Under the pieces are notes generated by a model. The model saw only the letters and a program-made list of their open reading frames with translations, did not search any database and was not told the DNA's origin. This document shows positions 9,015 through 17,614 of a stretch of DNA of 58,818 bases, piece by piece. The DNA lies in the IMG/VR virus record IMGVR_UViG_3300009129_000019, positions 1 to 58,818 of that record, one strand, 5' to 3'. The translations under genes were made by a program, and so were the position numbers. The stretch is from a virus. Each line of letters opens with the position of its first letter. The first letter of the stretch is position 1.

Positions 9015-10105
9015 GCTTTTTTTAACACATCTCTAAATTTATTAAATAAAAATTTACCTATTTCCTTATTCTCTTCAAAGTATTTTCGTAAATTATCCAT
9101 CCCTTGATGCTGTTTTTTAAGTTCTAGCTTGACTTCTTTTTTTACTTCTTCTACTAGCTCATCAGATATTGTAACCCACGCACCCTTTGCCTTGGCCATG
9201 TCCCAAGCCAGTAGCATATCCACGACCTCGTATTCTACCCATATACTTTTCCCTGCCTGAGAACGATAACGAATAGGATAACGAACCTCTACCCCGGTCT
9301 TTTCGTTAGTAGATTTTCTAAAAATCACCTTACACCAGTGACCTAATTGCTCACCTTTACCATTAGGTTGCGTGGTTATTAAGTCTTTGTTCCAGCGAGG
9401 CTGAAATTCTAAAATCCAATCACTGTAGTGTAACATGGCATTTCCTCCTGAAGCGTTAGTTAGTCGCGGGTCAGATTTTTCGTAAGGATTAATGGAGACC
9501 TTCGTCCTGACCTGAGAAATCATATAACAAATATGACCTCTCGTACCTAATCCTAGGGCCATGCGCTTTAAAAAATCAGAGCTAAGTAGCGAGCCTCCCG
9601 CGACCTTAATCGCTTCGTCCGCGCCCTTCTCTAAATCACCCCTAGGTACCAAAGCGTCCATGCAATCAATAATAAACATGTATCTTGTGTCAGAGGGATT
9701 GTCCTTAACCATCTGGCGCATGAAATCAATAACAGCTTCATATACATTACATTTAAAAACAAACCATTTATCTTCATTTGTATTTACTCCTGATCTTTCT
9801 ACCATCTCTGCGGAAAGCCTACCTTCAGCTTTGATATAAATAACCATAGAGTTATCCATTTTTTGAAAGTTCCGCGCGAAAGCGAGCGCGCAGGACGTTT
9901 TGCCACCCTCGGACACCCCAGAAGCTCTAACAATCCCGGGCTTTATTCCCCCGCCCATTTCGATGTCTAGTAGTAGGCTACCACTAGACACGCTATATGT
10001 CCTCTCCTCTTCAAAGTTATAATGATCCCCCTTGTGCTGCTCAAGATATGCTTGAATTTGCTGTTGGGGAGATGTGTTAGAACTAACTGCCTTCTTTTTC
10101 GCCAT
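9011..10105 (-). CDS. recA: RecA-like recombinase (phage RecA/UvsX family)
   Basis: 364 residues. The Walker A box is GVSEGGKT (63-70), the catalytic Glu lies in YIKAEG (E94), Walker B is MFIIDCMDALVP (143-154, D147), and a DNA-binding loop 2 region ends in GGNAM (220-224) as in RecA. It should form ATP-dependent filaments on single-stranded DNA for recombination-dependent replication and repair. It lacks the full-length cellular RecA C-terminal domain and instead has a Lys/Glu-rich helical tail. It overlaps the upstream 123-residue gene by 23 nt and the downstream methyltransferase by 4 nt, so it is part of one minus-strand operon. Confidence 0.88.
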   Translation of the reverse strand: MAKKKAVSSNTSPQQQIQAYLEQHKGDHYNFEEERTYSVSSGSLLLDIEMGGGIKPGIVRASGVSEGGKTSCALAFARNFQKMDNSMVIYIKAEGRLSAEMVERSGVNTNEDKWFVFKCNVYEAVIDFMRQMVKDNPSDTRYMFIIDCMDALVPRGDLEKGADEAIKVAGGSLLSSDFLKRMALGLGTRGHICYMISQVRTKVSINPYEKSDPRLTNASGGNAMLHYSDWILEFQPRWNKDLITTQPNGKGEQLGHWCKVIFRKSTNEKTGVEVRYPIRYRSQAGKSIWVEYEVVDMLLAWDMAKAKGAWVTISDELVEEVKKEVKLELKKQHQGMDNLRKYFEENKEIGKFLFNKFRDVLKKA

Positions 10106-10454
10106 CTCTTATAAAATCTAAGAGACCCTTTTTCTTTTTGATCTCTTTATCTTCACCCAATTTACCATAAAGTTCTACGTTTGTCAATACTGCTTTATAG
10201 TTCATGTTCATCAACTTTTTTTTGTTTACAATAAATTCTATACCCTCTGGCGTTGTAAAATAAGATGGACAATTTACCTTGAGACTGCAATTTATAAACA
10301 TCCAGTCCCAAAACTCGGGGTCGGGATTAACCGCGTAAGCTTTCACTGCTTCGTTCAATTTCGCTCCGTAAGTTCCCTTTTCGTACTCACAAAACTGACT
10401 AACAATTAACCTATGATAATCCGTCTTCGTTTTTGTCTTGCAGTTTAACATCAT
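10083..10454 (-). CDS. Conserved-looking phage protein of unknown function
   Basis: 123 residues, soluble, mixed charge, with a Lys-rich C-terminal tail (EIKKKKGLLDFIRDGEKEGS). No family recognised. It overlaps the end of gmd by 44 nt and the start of the recA-like gene by 23 nt, so it is translated from the same mRNA. A second ATG directly follows the first. The position next to recA could suggest a DNA-related accessory role, but the sequence does not show one. Confidence 0.6.
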   Translation of the reverse strand: MMLNCKTKTKTDYHRLIVSQFCEYEKGTYGAKLNEAVKAYAVNPDPEFWDWMFINCSLKVNCPSYFTTPEGIEFIVNKKKLMNMNYKAVLTNVELYGKLGEDKEIKKKKGLLDFIRDGEKEGS

Positions 10455-11457
10455 GCTTTACCATCTTCTCAACGAGAGAGTCTATATTCCCTTCTGGGGT
10501 CCAGCCTAAATTTTCTTTAGCCTCTGTCGGGTCGCCCATTAACTGCTCCACTTCAGCGGGCCTGTAAAATTGTTGGTTAATTTTAACTAAAACTTCCTTA
10601 CCGCTACCTTCTTTTACGTATACTTCATCTAACCCTTCTCCTTCCCATCGCCCATTTATTCCTGCCGCGCTAAAAGCTTTTTCCACGAACTCTCTGATGG
10701 AGTGCATCTCTCCGCTAGCTAGTACATAATCCATCGGTTCGTCTTGATCCAGCATTAACCAAACGCCCCTTACAAAGTCTTCACTATCGCTCCAATCCCT
10801 TTTTGCATCTAGGTTCCCCAACTCGATCGGATCAAATTCGGAAGCGCCACTATGGTATATTCTCGCTACCCCTTTAGAGATTTTTCTAGTTACAAACTCC
10901 TCCCCTCTCTTCGTCCCCTCGTGATTAAATAGTATTCCGTGCACTGCGTACAGGTCGTAAGACTCTCGATAAACTTTTACTACATGATTCGCGGCGCACT
11001 TCGATGCTCCGTAAGGACTCCGGGGCTTCATGGGATGTTTCATATCCTGTGGAGAGTAGTCCACATTACCGAATTGTTCACTGCTTCCCGCGCTGTAAAA
11101 TCTGCATTTTGGCTGGAAATTTTTAATCGCTTCTAGACACCTGATAACTCCCAAAGTATTCACGTCAAACATATGAACCGGCATGTCCCAGCTGCACCCC
11201 ACAAAGCTATTCGCTCCAAAATTAATAAAATAATCTGGTTTAATAGATTTAACTAGCTCGTTTAGGCTAACTTCATCCGTAAGGTCTCCGTAAACTAAAT
11301 TGAACCGAAGATTACGCTTAAAGGAAGCTATGTTTGCGAAGTTGGGTGTCGCTACTCTGCGCATCATTCCGTAAACTTGGTGATCTGTATGTCTCAACAG
11401 GAACTCCGCCATGTTCGCGCCGTCCTGCCCAAGAATTCCTGTTATTAATACTTTCAT
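10411..11457 (-). CDS. gmd: GDP-mannose 4,6-dehydratase-like enzyme
   Basis: Extended short-chain dehydrogenase that should convert GDP-D-mannose to GDP-4-keto-6-deoxy-D-mannose, the entry to GDP-fucose, GDP-rhamnose and related sugars. The N-terminus VLITGILGQDGANMAEFLL holds the NAD(P) Gly-rich loop in the form typical of Gmd (G-x-x-G-Q-D-G). RRVATPNF, YGDLTD, SSEQFG and the catalytic YGASK follow in the usual order, then NHEGTKRGEEFVTRKI, another Gmd hallmark. The length is normal for the family. An ATG 12 nt upstream (11469) is also possible; the chosen start begins directly before the nucleotide-binding strand. It overlaps the end of nrdB closely. No GDP-fucose synthase partner is in this window, so the host or another region may supply it. 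Confidence 0.85.
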   Translation of the reverse strand: MKVLITGILGQDGANMAEFLLRHTDHQVYGMMRRVATPNFANIASFKRNLRFNLVYGDLTDEVSLNELVKSIKPDYFINFGANSFVGCSWDMPVHMFDVNTLGVIRCLEAIKNFQPKCRFYSAGSSEQFGNVDYSPQDMKHPMKPRSPYGASKCAANHVVKVYRESYDLYAVHGILFNHEGTKRGEEFVTRKISKGVARIYHSGASEFDPIELGNLDAKRDWSDSEDFVRGVWLMLDQDEPMDYVLASGEMHSIREFVEKAFSAAGINGRWEGEGLDEVYVKEGSGKEVLVKINQQFYRPAEVEQLMGDPTEAKENLGWTPEGNIDSLVEKMVKHDVKLQDKNEDGLS

Positions 11458-11458
11458 T

Positions 11459-12472
11459 TCAAAAATCATCTTCCAGCATGCCAGAATTTTGGTAATCCTT
11501 TACCTTCCTTTCAAAAAAGTTTGTCATCGCTCCGGTATCAACTACCTCAGATAGCCATGGAAATGGATTGTTGTCGCTATCAAAACGAAAATCTATGCCG
11601 ATCCCTTCGAACCTGCGATTACCTATGTACTGCATATAGTCAACAAACATATCTGCATTTAAGCCAAGTATACCTCGTGGAAGCACGTCATGCGAGTAGG
11701 CTATTTCAAGCTCTACCGCTTTTTTAATATTGTCCACAGTCTCTTCTTCAAACTTTTTTGTCCACACCGATGGGTATTGCTCTTTGATTGTGTTAATTAA
11801 ATAAGTTCCAAATTCTATATGTAAACTTTCGTCCCTAAGCGTATACCTGATTTGATCTGATAGTCCCGGCAATTTGTTTTGTCTCCCTAAGGCCAGCAAC
11901 ATAGCAAAACCACTAAAGAAAAATGTTCCTTCACAAACTATGTAATAGGTAATCAAGTTCCTTAAGAATTCTCTTTTTCCTTCCACGGATTTTGTTGAAA
12001 AATCTTGCCTATTAACATCTGACGTTATCTCCATTAAGAAATCGTCCTTCGCTTTGATCGAAGGTATATTAACGTAGGCTTCATATACGTCCGATACCTT
12101 TAACGAAAAAGAATCGCAACATGTAACCACTGTCCAATTATGAAGTGATTCTTCGTAGGCTTGCCTTAGAATATATTGGCGACATTCAGGGTCTGTTACC
12201 CACTTCGCTACAGTAAGGAGCAAATTATTGCCCACTAAGGATTCACTTCCGGCAAAAAACCCCAGACACCTTTTTACTAAAAGCTTTTCGTCTTTACTAA
12301 GGGAATCCGACTTCCACTGAGCAACATCTTCGGACATGTTAATCTCTGCCGGTGACCAATTGTTTGCTACACCTTTAAGAAAAAGGTCCCAAGCAAATCT
12401 ATGCTTATGAGGTAAAATTTGATTTACCCCTGCGATCTCTTCCCCCAAAATTAAATTAGTTTTGTTGCTCAC
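11459..12472 (-). CDS. nrdB: Ribonucleotide reductase small subunit, class Ic-like (radical Tyr replaced by Val)
   Basis: 337-residue R2 subunit supplying the oxidising equivalent for ribonucleotide reduction by NrdA. Metal ligands read as E77, E108, H111, E181, E215 and H218. The first ligand is Glu rather than the Asp of standard class Ia proteins, and the position four after H111, normally the radical Tyr, is V115. Subtracting 12 from the known Chlamydia trachomatis class Ic ligand numbers (89, 120, 123, 193, 227, 230; Phe127) gives exactly these positions. A Mn/Fe or related metal-based oxidant instead of a tyrosyl radical is therefore expected. Family membership is firm; the metal chemistry is inferred. 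It lies in one operon with nrdA, with two small genes between. Confidence 0.92.
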   Translation of the reverse strand: MSNKTNLILGEEIAGVNQILPHKHRFAWDLFLKGVANNWSPAEINMSEDVAQWKSDSLSKDEKLLVKRCLGFFAGSESLVGNNLLLTVAKWVTDPECRQYILRQAYEESLHNWTVVTCCDSFSLKVSDVYEAYVNIPSIKAKDDFLMEITSDVNRQDFSTKSVEGKREFLRNLITYYIVCEGTFFFSGFAMLLALGRQNKLPGLSDQIRYTLRDESLHIEFGTYLINTIKEQYPSVWTKKFEEETVDNIKKAVELEIAYSHDVLPRGILGLNADMFVDYMQYIGNRRFEGIGIDFRFDSDNNPFPWLSEVVDTGAMTNFFERKVKDYQNSGMLEDDF

Positions 12473-12728
12473 TGCTGGTTATCGTAGTCTCTACTCGTTC
12501 CCCTTCGGGCTTATAGTAATCTGGAAATACAATATTCTCTTTACCGCCGAATTCCTGAGATAGTATCTGTTCTAATATACTTCTAATTAAAACGTCTTCT
12601 GGATGTTCAGCCTCTATTTTAACTAAATCCTGATAAATTTGCAAGCATAATCCTGCTTCATTTACTAACACTCCGTCTGCAGCTTTGATGCTCTGCTCTT
12701 CGTTTAATTCTATGTTATATTCTTTCAT
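12456..12728 (-). CDS. Small acidic protein between nrdA and nrdB
   Basis: 90 residues, acidic, mostly helical by composition, no recognised motif. It overlaps the start of nrdB by 17 nt and abuts the methyltransferase gene, with ATG overlapping that gene's stop. Translation coupling with nrdB suggests equimolar or regulatory production, but there is no sequence evidence for a reductase-related function. It is not a glutaredoxin or thioredoxin, since there is no CxxC. Confidence 0.6.
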   Translation of the reverse strand: MKEYNIELNEEQSIKAADGVLVNEAGLCLQIYQDLVKIEAEHPEDVLIRSILEQILSQEFGGKENIVFPDYYKPEGERVETTITSSEQQN

Positions 12729-13291
12729 TTTATATATCTCCAGCTGGTATCGGAATATCTTTTTAACCCAACTGTTCCTAATAGTCTTAGCATAACACTA
12801 TTTACTGAGCCGTTTCTGCCGTCATGACCGGAAATTACCCCTCCCCTTTTAACTTTCGGATACCAATTGAGTATATCTTGCTCGACGGCACTTTGTTCGT
12901 GCCATCCGTCTATATATACCATATCTATTGACTCGTTTTCAAATAATTTATAGGCATTTTCGCTAAAATCCTTTATTACTTCTACATTATTGTAGCTAGA
13001 TAGCCTCTCTCTGAACTCCTTTTCTGCGCTTTTCGCGTCCATGGAAAATGAGGCTTCGTCATACTCTTCCACTAAATCCCACGGGTCCACGGCGTAAACC
13101 CTGTTCGAAAACATAGCTAAAAGCTCTGTGGAAACCCCCCTGTGAGAACCTATTTCTACTATATTATCGCATTTTGTTACATTCTCTTTTATTAGGTCGT
13201 ATAGTCCGTAGAGATAATTGCAGCCTCGAGAGCGGTTCGAAATGTCAGTAAACATTCTCGGCTCCGACAATAGCTCTAATAATCTGTCCAT
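12725..13291 (-). CDS. Class I SAM-dependent methyltransferase
   Basis: 188 residues with IVEIGSHRGVST (44-55) as SAM loop, an acidic strand end in YAVDPWD, and VYIDGWH near 129 followed by a GGVISGHD strand. This is the Methyltransf_24-like pattern found in enzymes that modify sugars and small molecules. It lies between nrdA and nrdB, with 24 bp before it and a 4-nt overlap after it. Its presence inside the reductase operon looks like insertion of a glycan-type gene rather than part of nucleotide metabolism. The upstream gap holds TTGTCA and TAAATA boxes with the -10 only 5 nt from the ATG. Confidence 0.7.
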   Translation of the reverse strand: MDRLLELLSEPRMFTDISNRSRGCNYLYGLYDLIKENVTKCDNIVEIGSHRGVSTELLAMFSNRVYAVDPWDLVEEYDEASFSMDAKSAEKEFRERLSSYNNVEVIKDFSENAYKLFENESIDMVYIDGWHEQSAVEQDILNWYPKVKRGGVISGHDGRNGSVNSVMLRLLGTVGLKRYSDTSWRYIK

Positions 13292-13315
13292 GGGGATATT
13301 TACACCCCATAACGG

Positions 13316-15781
13316 CTACTGACAACTCTCACAGGTCGGGTCTAGGACAGAGCAAGCTTGCACAACAGGCTCAGAATCATCGTTATCGCTTGAATCAGTA
13401 TTACTAATGTCACTACTAGCCGTAGCCTTTTCAATTTCGCTTGCACTTTTATTCCTTAAATAATATGTACTTTTTAGGCCTAATTGTCTAGCGTGAAAGT
13501 ATAAATCATTTAAATGTTTAAGTGAGGTCTTGTTGTTGAATAAGTTTAAAGACTGCCCCATGTCAATCCACTTTTGTTTAGCTGCCGCAGCCTCTACCAA
13601 TTTAAATTGATCATGATCAAAGGCTGTGCGGTACCGATTCTTAAGATCGTCTGGTAATTCACCGTTTAGTCGTAAAATGTCCCCGTCTACGGCCTTGAGC
13701 ATTTCTATTAGCGTCTTATTCCAAATATCAAGCTGTTTGCATTCTTTAACGAACCATTCGTTAGTAATAAAAAGGTTTCCACTCTTGTTCTCATAGACAA
13801 ACAGTGTAGAAAAATCTGGCTCAACAGATGGGGAGCATCCCTGTATGTAGGATATAGTCGCTGTGGGAGCTATAGCCATGGTATTGCTGTTCCTTATCCC
13901 GTTATTTTTTACGTTTTCCCTTAGGCTCTTCCAGTCTACCTCGGGCGTATATTTTCTGCCCCTATGAACGATCGGCTTACTTCCTAAGTAGCCCATTAAG
14001 TCTTTGTATGTGTCTATGGGTAGCTCTCCCTTTTCCCACTTAGAGCCCGCATACGTAGAGTATTCCCCCCTCTCTGAGGCGAGCTTGTTAGAATTTAAAA
14101 TGCAATTATAAGAGATAAATTCATACAGTTCATCCGAAAACTTTACCGCGTCATCACTAGAAAAATCAACCTTGTAAGAATGAAAAACGTCTGCCCATCC
14201 CATGGTCCCCGCTCCCACCGGACGGTGACTGAGGTTAGCCTTTTTGGCTTCCTTAGTCGGATAAAAATTTAAATCAATAACGTTATCTAGCATTCTCATT
14301 TGAACTGCTATGGTTTTGGATAAAGTCTTAAAGTCTAATTTCCCGTTTTTCTTTAGGTGTTCTTTAAGGTTCACTGAGCTCAAATTACAAACCGCCGTTT
14401 CTCCCACCTCGCTTTTTTCACCGTTGTCATATTGTGACGGCTTCGTGTGTAAGAAGATTTCTGTACACAAGTTAGAACTATTAATTATCCCCTGATGGGA
14501 ATTAGAGTACCTGACATTCGCGTTGTCCTTAAAAGTAATCCAAGGGTGTCCCGTTTCGAATAGGGCTCTTAGCATTTTTTTCCAGAGCTCTTTAGCCTTA
14601 ATGATTTTAAAATTATTAATCTCCCCATTATCGGCCATTTTACTGTAAGACTCGTACCTCTTATCGAATTCCTCACCGTAATATTTATGAAGGTCCACTT
14701 CGGATGGGGAAAATAAATACCAGTCATCGTCAGTCTCCACTTTTCGCATAAAAAGATCCGGTATCCAATTCGCCGTATTCAGATCATGGCACCTTCTGCG
14801 CTCATCACCCGTATTTTTTTTAAGATCAAGAAAATCTTCAATATCTAAATGCCATGGCTCTAGGTAGGCGCACCCTGCCCCCGGTCTTTTCCCTCCTTGG
14901 TTAACCGCCACAAGAAGATCGTTAAAAATCTTGAGCCAAGGGATAAGACCGCTAGACGAGCCGTTGGTTCCCTTGATATAAGAGCCCGCTGATCGAAAAT
15001 TGGTAACATCAAAACCTAACCCTCCAGCAAACTTAGATTTTCTAGCTTCCTGCCACGCGCCTTCAAATATGCCATCGATGCTATCATCAAAAGTGTTGAG
15101 GTAGCAAGAACTAAGCTGACTACGAGTGCTCCCACTATTAAAAAGGGTAGGCGTAGAAGGGCATAACCTAAACGATGAAATTGCGTGGTAAAATTCGATA
15201 GCCTTTTTTTCTTTATCTTTTTCATTTAAAGCTAGACCCATGGCTACGCGCATCCAGAATGACTGTGGAGCTTCTAGCCTAACACCGTTCACGTGATGAA
15301 AGTATCTATCGTAAAGGATCTGTAAACCAAGATACTTAAATTTATAATCCCTGTCAAGAATAAGAGATTCTGATAACTTCTTTAAGTCGAAAGACAGTAA
15401 TTTTTTATTTAGTATTCCCTCGTTAACTAGTTTTTTAATGTTCCTTATGAAGCTTAATTTATATTGATGCTCAAAGCCGTCCTTGTCTCTACTCTCCCCA
15501 AAAACTTCTTTATGTATGTTCCCTAATAGAAGTCTGGCTGCAGCGTATGAATAATTAGGTTCTTTTTCTATTTTTGTTCGCGCAGACATCACGAGCGCTT
15601 GATCTATCTCCTTGGTTGTAATTTTGTCATAGAACTGAACTTGTGCATCTAAAACTACTTCACTAGCCGAAACATTATCTATCCCATCGCACGATCTCGT
15701 TGCGCACAAATTAATTTTATTAATATCTAACTTCTCTAATCTTCCGTTTCTTTTTTTTACGTTCAGGGCGGGGGTACTCAT
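13316..15781 (-). CDS. nrdA: Ribonucleotide reductase large subunit, class I
   Basis: 821 residues, the catalytic subunit making deoxyribonucleoside diphosphates. An N-terminal ATP-cone (about 8-97) gives dATP control. The active site reads NLCTEI with N437, C439 and E441, and the redox pair is C226 (SSCYLN) and C465 (AVCNLSSVN). The Tyr pair of the radical path is present in STYYLRN near residue 775. The C-terminus ends in CESCQ, the mobile thiol pair that re-reduces the active site. Only one ATP-cone is seen, unlike chlamydial NrdA. Start chosen at the first ATG; no Shine-Dalgarno is visible within 15 nt, so it may be a leaderless or near-leaderless start. The 91-bp gap before it has a weak hairpin followed by a T-run. 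Confidence 0.95.
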   Translation of the reverse strand: MSTPALNVKKRNGRLEKLDINKINLCATRSCDGIDNVSASEVVLDAQVQFYDKITTKEIDQALVMSARTKIEKEPNYSYAAARLLLGNIHKEVFGESRDKDGFEHQYKLSFIRNIKKLVNEGILNKKLLSFDLKKLSESLILDRDYKFKYLGLQILYDRYFHHVNGVRLEAPQSFWMRVAMGLALNEKDKEKKAIEFYHAISSFRLCPSTPTLFNSGSTRSQLSSCYLNTFDDSIDGIFEGAWQEARKSKFAGGLGFDVTNFRSAGSYIKGTNGSSSGLIPWLKIFNDLLVAVNQGGKRPGAGCAYLEPWHLDIEDFLDLKKNTGDERRRCHDLNTANWIPDLFMRKVETDDDWYLFSPSEVDLHKYYGEEFDKRYESYSKMADNGEINNFKIIKAKELWKKMLRALFETGHPWITFKDNANVRYSNSHQGIINSSNLCTEIFLHTKPSQYDNGEKSEVGETAVCNLSSVNLKEHLKKNGKLDFKTLSKTIAVQMRMLDNVIDLNFYPTKEAKKANLSHRPVGAGTMGWADVFHSYKVDFSSDDAVKFSDELYEFISYNCILNSNKLASERGEYSTYAGSKWEKGELPIDTYKDLMGYLGSKPIVHRGRKYTPEVDWKSLRENVKNNGIRNSNTMAIAPTATISYIQGCSPSVEPDFSTLFVYENKSGNLFITNEWFVKECKQLDIWNKTLIEMLKAVDGDILRLNGELPDDLKNRYRTAFDHDQFKLVEAAAAKQKWIDMGQSLNLFNNKTSLKHLNDLYFHARQLGLKSTYYLRNKSASEIEKATASSDISNTDSSDNDDSEPVVQACSVLDPTCESCQ

Positions 15782-15872
15782 TTTATATGTTTATCTTACA
15801 TCTTATCCTAGTTAAAAGAAAGAAAAATCTATTAGAAGTAAGAAAAAAACGAAAGACAGTCTAAACCGTGTA

Positions 15873-16220
15873 TCAACCTCGTTGGTCTAACGACTTTTTT
15901 CCTTTACGTAGATCCTTCTGCTTCTTGTTGTACTGCTCTAGTACTGGATCCTTGCCTCCATGTATCCTAGCTCTTTTTTCGCTCATTTCTCTAGATAAAG
16001 ACCAGAGGTCTCCTACCGTACCTTTTTTGTCGCGAGTTTTATGGACAAAGTCCGCGGAAGATTCCGCATTTACATTTGTATCAATAGAGGCTTGCGGTAC
16101 CGCCCATACCCTGTTCCACTTTGTTCCCTCGTCATCAATATATTGATGTTCCTCTGTCATTTTTTGAACAAGCTCAATAACTTGGCCCGAAGTGGGGTGT
16201 TGAAAGACATATAAAGGCAT
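15873..16220 (-). CDS. FmdB-like small protein with lost zinc ribbon
   Basis: About 115 residues. The start MPLYVFQHPTSGQVIEL has the shape of FmdB-family zinc ribbons (MPLYEY.C..CG...E), but the two CxxC pairs are replaced by non-Cys residues, a variant also known from phages. The C-terminal half is strongly basic and probably disordered (KKQKDLRKGKKSLDQRG). The chosen ATG lies 1 nt after the glycosyltransferase stop, and an in-frame upstream ATG inside that gene is less likely. FmdB proteins are called regulatory, but the function in phages is unclear. Confidence 0.55.
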   Translation of the reverse strand: MPLYVFQHPTSGQVIELVQKMTEEHQYIDDEGTKWNRVWAVPQASIDTNVNAESSADFVHKTRDKKGTVGDLWSLSREMSEKRARIHGGKDPVLEQYNKKQKDLRKGKKSLDQRG

Positions 16221-16221
16221 C

Positions 16222-17319
16222 TTACATGGTCTCCATCTCTTTCCAGATGGTATCAAACATAGATTGATAAGAGAAATTCGCTGGAATAGACAAGCCCTGT
16301 TCGTTTAGGGGGTTTTTATTCACGCGCTTTATTGCTTCTTCACATGCACTAATAAAGTCATCTTCATCCCAGTCGTATATCTGTCCTTGATTAAAGTCTT
16401 GCCCCTCTTTAAAAAATATTCCATCATACGCATCGATTTTTCCAACGGGATCTACCATAACCGCGTTCTTCTCGTTGGCCCAGTCTTTATAAGCATGAGC
16501 GTTTAGCATTACTGCATGCTTGCCCATAGCTACGCTTTGGAATTCTGGGAGTCCCCAGCCTTCTCCCCCCGACATACCTATTACAATATTAGACGAATTT
16601 AAAAAATCGTTGTACTCCGCATTAGTTTTCATATGCGGAAAAAAGGACATGTTAAAATACTTCTTATGTTCTAATGCTCTGGCTACTAGCTCGTTATTGG
16701 CTTGTGCGTCCAAAAAGGGATTAAATAAAGCACACTGCAAGAAATATTTTCTATTATTCCCGTACTTTTTAGTCCACGCTCTAAGAATCTTCTCGTGCCT
16801 TTTCCTGAATTCGAACTTACCGCATAAGTTAAAAACTATTCGATCATCTTCAAAGTACTCTTTATCGATTGCCTTGAAATTATTCGTATCAAATGCTAGT
16901 GGACAATATTTTACGTTTTCTATCCCCTTGGATAATAGGATATCTCTTGTATATCTTGAAGAAACAAGAGTTAGCGGCTGTTGTTTTAATATGTTAACTT
17001 CTACATCCGTTGGCGAATCAAGCTCGTAGAACGTAAACAGTAATTGTTTGTCAGAAACGCGACCAATAGACCCATTAATATGCCACAATCTAAAAGTGGG
17101 GTGATCACTAAAAACATGATCGCGTTGAAAATGTTTAACTGCCCCTTCGAGCCAGCCCACAAAGGCCTTATCTTTATTGCTCTGAGACGTAAGGTCCAAC
17201 TTCTCACCGATAGGTAAGAGGGACACCCCGCATCCTCTTTCGTAAGCTTCCCTTAAAAGACCTAAGGAAACCTGACCGAACGAAACAGAGTTAACGGGGC
17301 AGTTAAAGGCTAATTTCAT
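16222..17319 (-). CDS. GT-B glycosyltransferase (GT4-like)
   Basis: 365 residues. The N-terminus begins as a hydrophobic strand, followed by SSRYTRDILLSKG and a second Rossmann domain starting near VFNLCGKFEFRKRHE. The nucleotide-sugar binding segment GMSGGEGWGLPEFQS (about 245-260) with the E-x7-E arrangement typifies GT4 enzymes. It should transfer a sugar from a nucleotide donor to a glycan or other acceptor. It starts at TAATG, overlapping the stop of the upstream 87-residue gene, and is followed 1 nt later by the FmdB-like gene. It lies apart from the main sugar island but on the same metabolic operon. Confidence 0.82.
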   Translation of the reverse strand: MKLAFNCPVNSVSFGQVSLGLLREAYERGCGVSLLPIGEKLDLTSQSNKDKAFVGWLEGAVKHFQRDHVFSDHPTFRLWHINGSIGRVSDKQLLFTFYELDSPTDVEVNILKQQPLTLVSSRYTRDILLSKGIENVKYCPLAFDTNNFKAIDKEYFEDDRIVFNLCGKFEFRKRHEKILRAWTKKYGNNRKYFLQCALFNPFLDAQANNELVARALEHKKYFNMSFFPHMKTNAEYNDFLNSSNIVIGMSGGEGWGLPEFQSVAMGKHAVMLNAHAYKDWANEKNAVMVDPVGKIDAYDGIFFKEGQDFNQGQIYDWDEDDFISACEEAIKRVNKNPLNEQGLSIPANFSYQSMFDTIWKEMETM

Positions 17320-17579
17320 TAGAGAAGGTCTTCTTGTTCAGATACGCCCTCCACTGAACCTTCCTCGACCTGAGCGTTTCTCGGTTCAGACTTGTAGACT
17401 CGAAAATCTGGTTGATTCTCTTTATTCTTGTGTTTATTGGAAAAAATTACTACTTGCTGTTCCGTGCCGTCAGCATTCTTCATTTTACCAGTAAGGTATT
17501 TTTGATTACCGTTGTCTCTCTTCCACAACGCTCCAATTTCACGGTCCGACCATTCACTCTTATTTGATGTATCACTCAT
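17319..17579 (-). CDS. Small phage protein, DUF736-like
   Basis: About 86 residues from MSDTSNKSEWSDREIGALWK. The pattern IGALWKRDNG...YLTGKM...VVIFSNK...NQPDFRVYKSE resembles small beta-rich proteins of the DUF736 type, which share the (A/Q)PDFRV signature. Function unknown. The ATG sits 6 nt after a TATAGT box, predicting a leaderless transcript; an in-frame alternative start 24 nt upstream would fall inside the promoter. Its stop overlaps the next start as TAATG, coupling it to the glycosyltransferase. Confidence 0.6.
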   Translation of the reverse strand: MSDTSNKSEWSDREIGALWKRDNGNQKYLTGKMKNADGTEQQVVIFSNKHKNKENQPDFRVYKSEPRNAQVEEGSVEGVSEQEDLL

Positions 17580-17585
17580 ACCAAT

Positions 17586-17614
17586 ACTATAACAGCCTTC
17601 CAAGGCCCTGTCAA
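17586..17614 (-). promoter_or_regulatory. Sigma70-type promoter giving a leaderless mRNA (TTGACA-17-TATAGT-6-ATG)
   Basis: A perfect -35 TTGACA (17609-17614), 17-bp spacer, -10 TATAGT (17586-17591), then 6 nt to the ATG at 17579. The -35 overlaps the TGA stop of the sigma factor gene. Confidence 0.7.

Noticed and set aside
15016-15225. Short minus-strand hydrophobic open frame inside nrdA.
   Set aside because: It lies in another frame of a clear nrdA reading frame, with no ribosome binding site or separate composition.
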